NCBI GenBank assembly: GCA_903891395.1 | Contig: CAITEM010000550.1 | Coordinates: 1 to 6,281 of the forward strand | DNA length: 6,281 bases | Direction: 5' to 3' | Source of the DNA: an uncultured Hyphomicrobiales bacterium | Lineage (GTDB): Bacteria; Pseudomonadota; Alphaproteobacteria; Rhizobiales; Xanthobacteraceae | Shown here: positions 5,461 to 6,281 of the stretch, in pieces | Position numbering within the stretch: the first letter of the stretch is position 1 | Layout: each line of letters opens with the position of its first letter | Notes under the pieces: generated by a model | Told to the model about the DNA's origin: nothing | The model's database searches: none | Seen by the model: the letters and a program-made list of their open reading frames with translations, nothing else | Position numbers and translations under genes: made by a program

Positions 5461-6281
5461 TCAGCCGAGCAGCGCGCGGCACCTCTCGGCGGGCAAATGC
5501 AGCCAGACCGTGCTGCCCTGCGGGATGTTTTCTTCGGCCGCCGTCAGCGTGCGCAGTTGCGTGCCGTCCTTAGCCTCGACCATATAATCCCGGCTGCCGC
5601 CGAGAAAGACCTGCCGCACCACAGTGACCGGCACGACGTTCTCGGTGTGGGCCGGCGGCTTGGCGGTGAGCGTGATGTCGTGCGGACGGACCGAGACCGC
5701 CGTCGTCGCACCCGACGTGACGGTCTCACCGGTGCAGCGCAGCGGAACGCCGGCAAAATCGACGCGACCGCCGTCCAGACCTTTGCCCTTGATCACGTTG
5801 CTCGAGCCAATGAAACGAGCAACGAATTCGGAACGCGGCCGGTCGTAGATTTCTTCCGGTGAGCCGGACTGCTCGATCTTGCCGCCGTTCATGACGCAGA
5901 TCAGGTCGGCTGTGGTCATCGCCTCGGACTGGTCGTGGGTGACGTAGACGGTCGTATAGCGATAGGCGTCATGCAGGCGGCGCACTTCGAAGCGCATCTC
6001 CTCGCGCAGATTGGCGTCGAGGTTGGACAACGGCTCGTCGAGCAGCAGCGTTTCGGGATCGACGATCAGGGCGCGGGCGAGCGCGACGCGCTGCTGCTGG
6101 CCGCCCGACAGTTCGCCCGGGTAGCGATCGCCCAGCGCCGACAGCTTGGTGGTGGCGAGGATGGCGGCGACCTTCCTGGCGATCTCCACCCGCGGCAGCC
6201 GGCGCAGCGTCAGCCCATAGGCGACGTTCTCGTTCACCGTCATGTGTGGCCACAGCGCATAGCTCTGGAAGATCATAGATC
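5461..6281 (-). CDS. ABC transporter ATP-binding protein, FbpC/PotA-like (N-terminus outside the window)
   Basis: This cytoplasmic ATPase energises the transporter. The frame is open through the right edge, giving 272 visible residues. The Met at 6276 is internal, since it sits in the Q-loop block (MIFQSYALWPHMTV), and Walker A with roughly 85-95 residues should lie beyond 6281. Counting from that Met, the signature LSGGQQQRVALARAL is at 56-70, Walker B LLLDEP at 77-82, the D-loop SNLD at 84-87 and the H-loop histidine of THDQSEA at 114. The C-terminal part (about 160-271, including SVRPHDI) is a TOBE-type regulatory domain, typical of iron, spermidine, sulfate and maltose importers. All visible catalytic motifs are intact. 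It is the first visible gene of the operon and would pair with the fused permease's two EAA loops as a homodimer. Confidence 0.95.
   Translation of the reverse strand, partial: SMIFQSYALWPHMTVNENVAYGLTLRRLPRVEIARKVAAILATTKLSALGDRYPGELSGGQQQRVALARALIVDPETLLLDEPLSNLDANLREEMRFEVRRLHDAYRYTTVYVTHDQSEAMTTADLICVMNGGKIEQSGSPEEIYDRPRSEFVARFIGSSNVIKGKGLDGGRVDFAGVPLRCTGETVTSGATTAVSVRPHDITLTAKPPAHTENVVPVTVVRQVFLGGSRDYMVEAKDGTQLRTLTAAEENIPQGSTVWLHLPAERCRALLG

Overview
The window is high-GC DNA with strongly codon-biased minus-strand genes. A palindromic interspersed repeat built on an ATTCCGGG core lies beside the operon. From memory, this repeat style is common in Bradyrhizobium/Rhodopseudomonas-type Alphaproteobacteria (Hyphomicrobiales). 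That placement is an inference from sequence style, not a database result.

Every supported gene lies on the minus strand, so transcription runs from position 6281 toward 1. In order: (1) an ABC-transporter ATPase of the FbpC/PotA type, whose N-terminal part with Walker A is off the right edge (5461-6281); (2) a 79-bp spacer with two small inverted repeats; (3) a periplasmic substrate-binding protein with a Tat-like signal (4314-5381); (4) a second, paralogous binding protein 4 bp downstream (3251-4309); (5) a fused two-domain permease overlapping it by 4 bp (1533-3254); (6) an MmgE/PrpD-family enzyme 14 bp further on (142-1518); (7) an 89-bp palindromic repeat (51-139); (8) probably the first 11 codons of another gene (1-33). 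No gap exceeds 300 bases. No RNA gene, insertion sequence, CRISPR array or convincing promoter was seen.

Together the genes look like an uptake-and-catabolism operon. Two binding proteins of the 'iron(III)' (AfuA/FbpA-like) superfamily would deliver ligand to one fused FbpB-like permease driven by the ATPase. The linked MmgE/PrpD protein belongs to a family acting on di- and tricarboxylates (2-methylcitrate dehydratase, cis-aconitate decarboxylase, iminodisuccinate epimerase). That linkage, and the lack of a paired-tyrosine ferric site in either binding protein, suggest the cargo is a small organic acid or related compound rather than free ferric iron. The exact substrate cannot be read from the sequence. 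I see no defence system, novel RNA or mobile element; the interest lies in the duplicated binding proteins, the coupled enzyme and the small intergenic structures.
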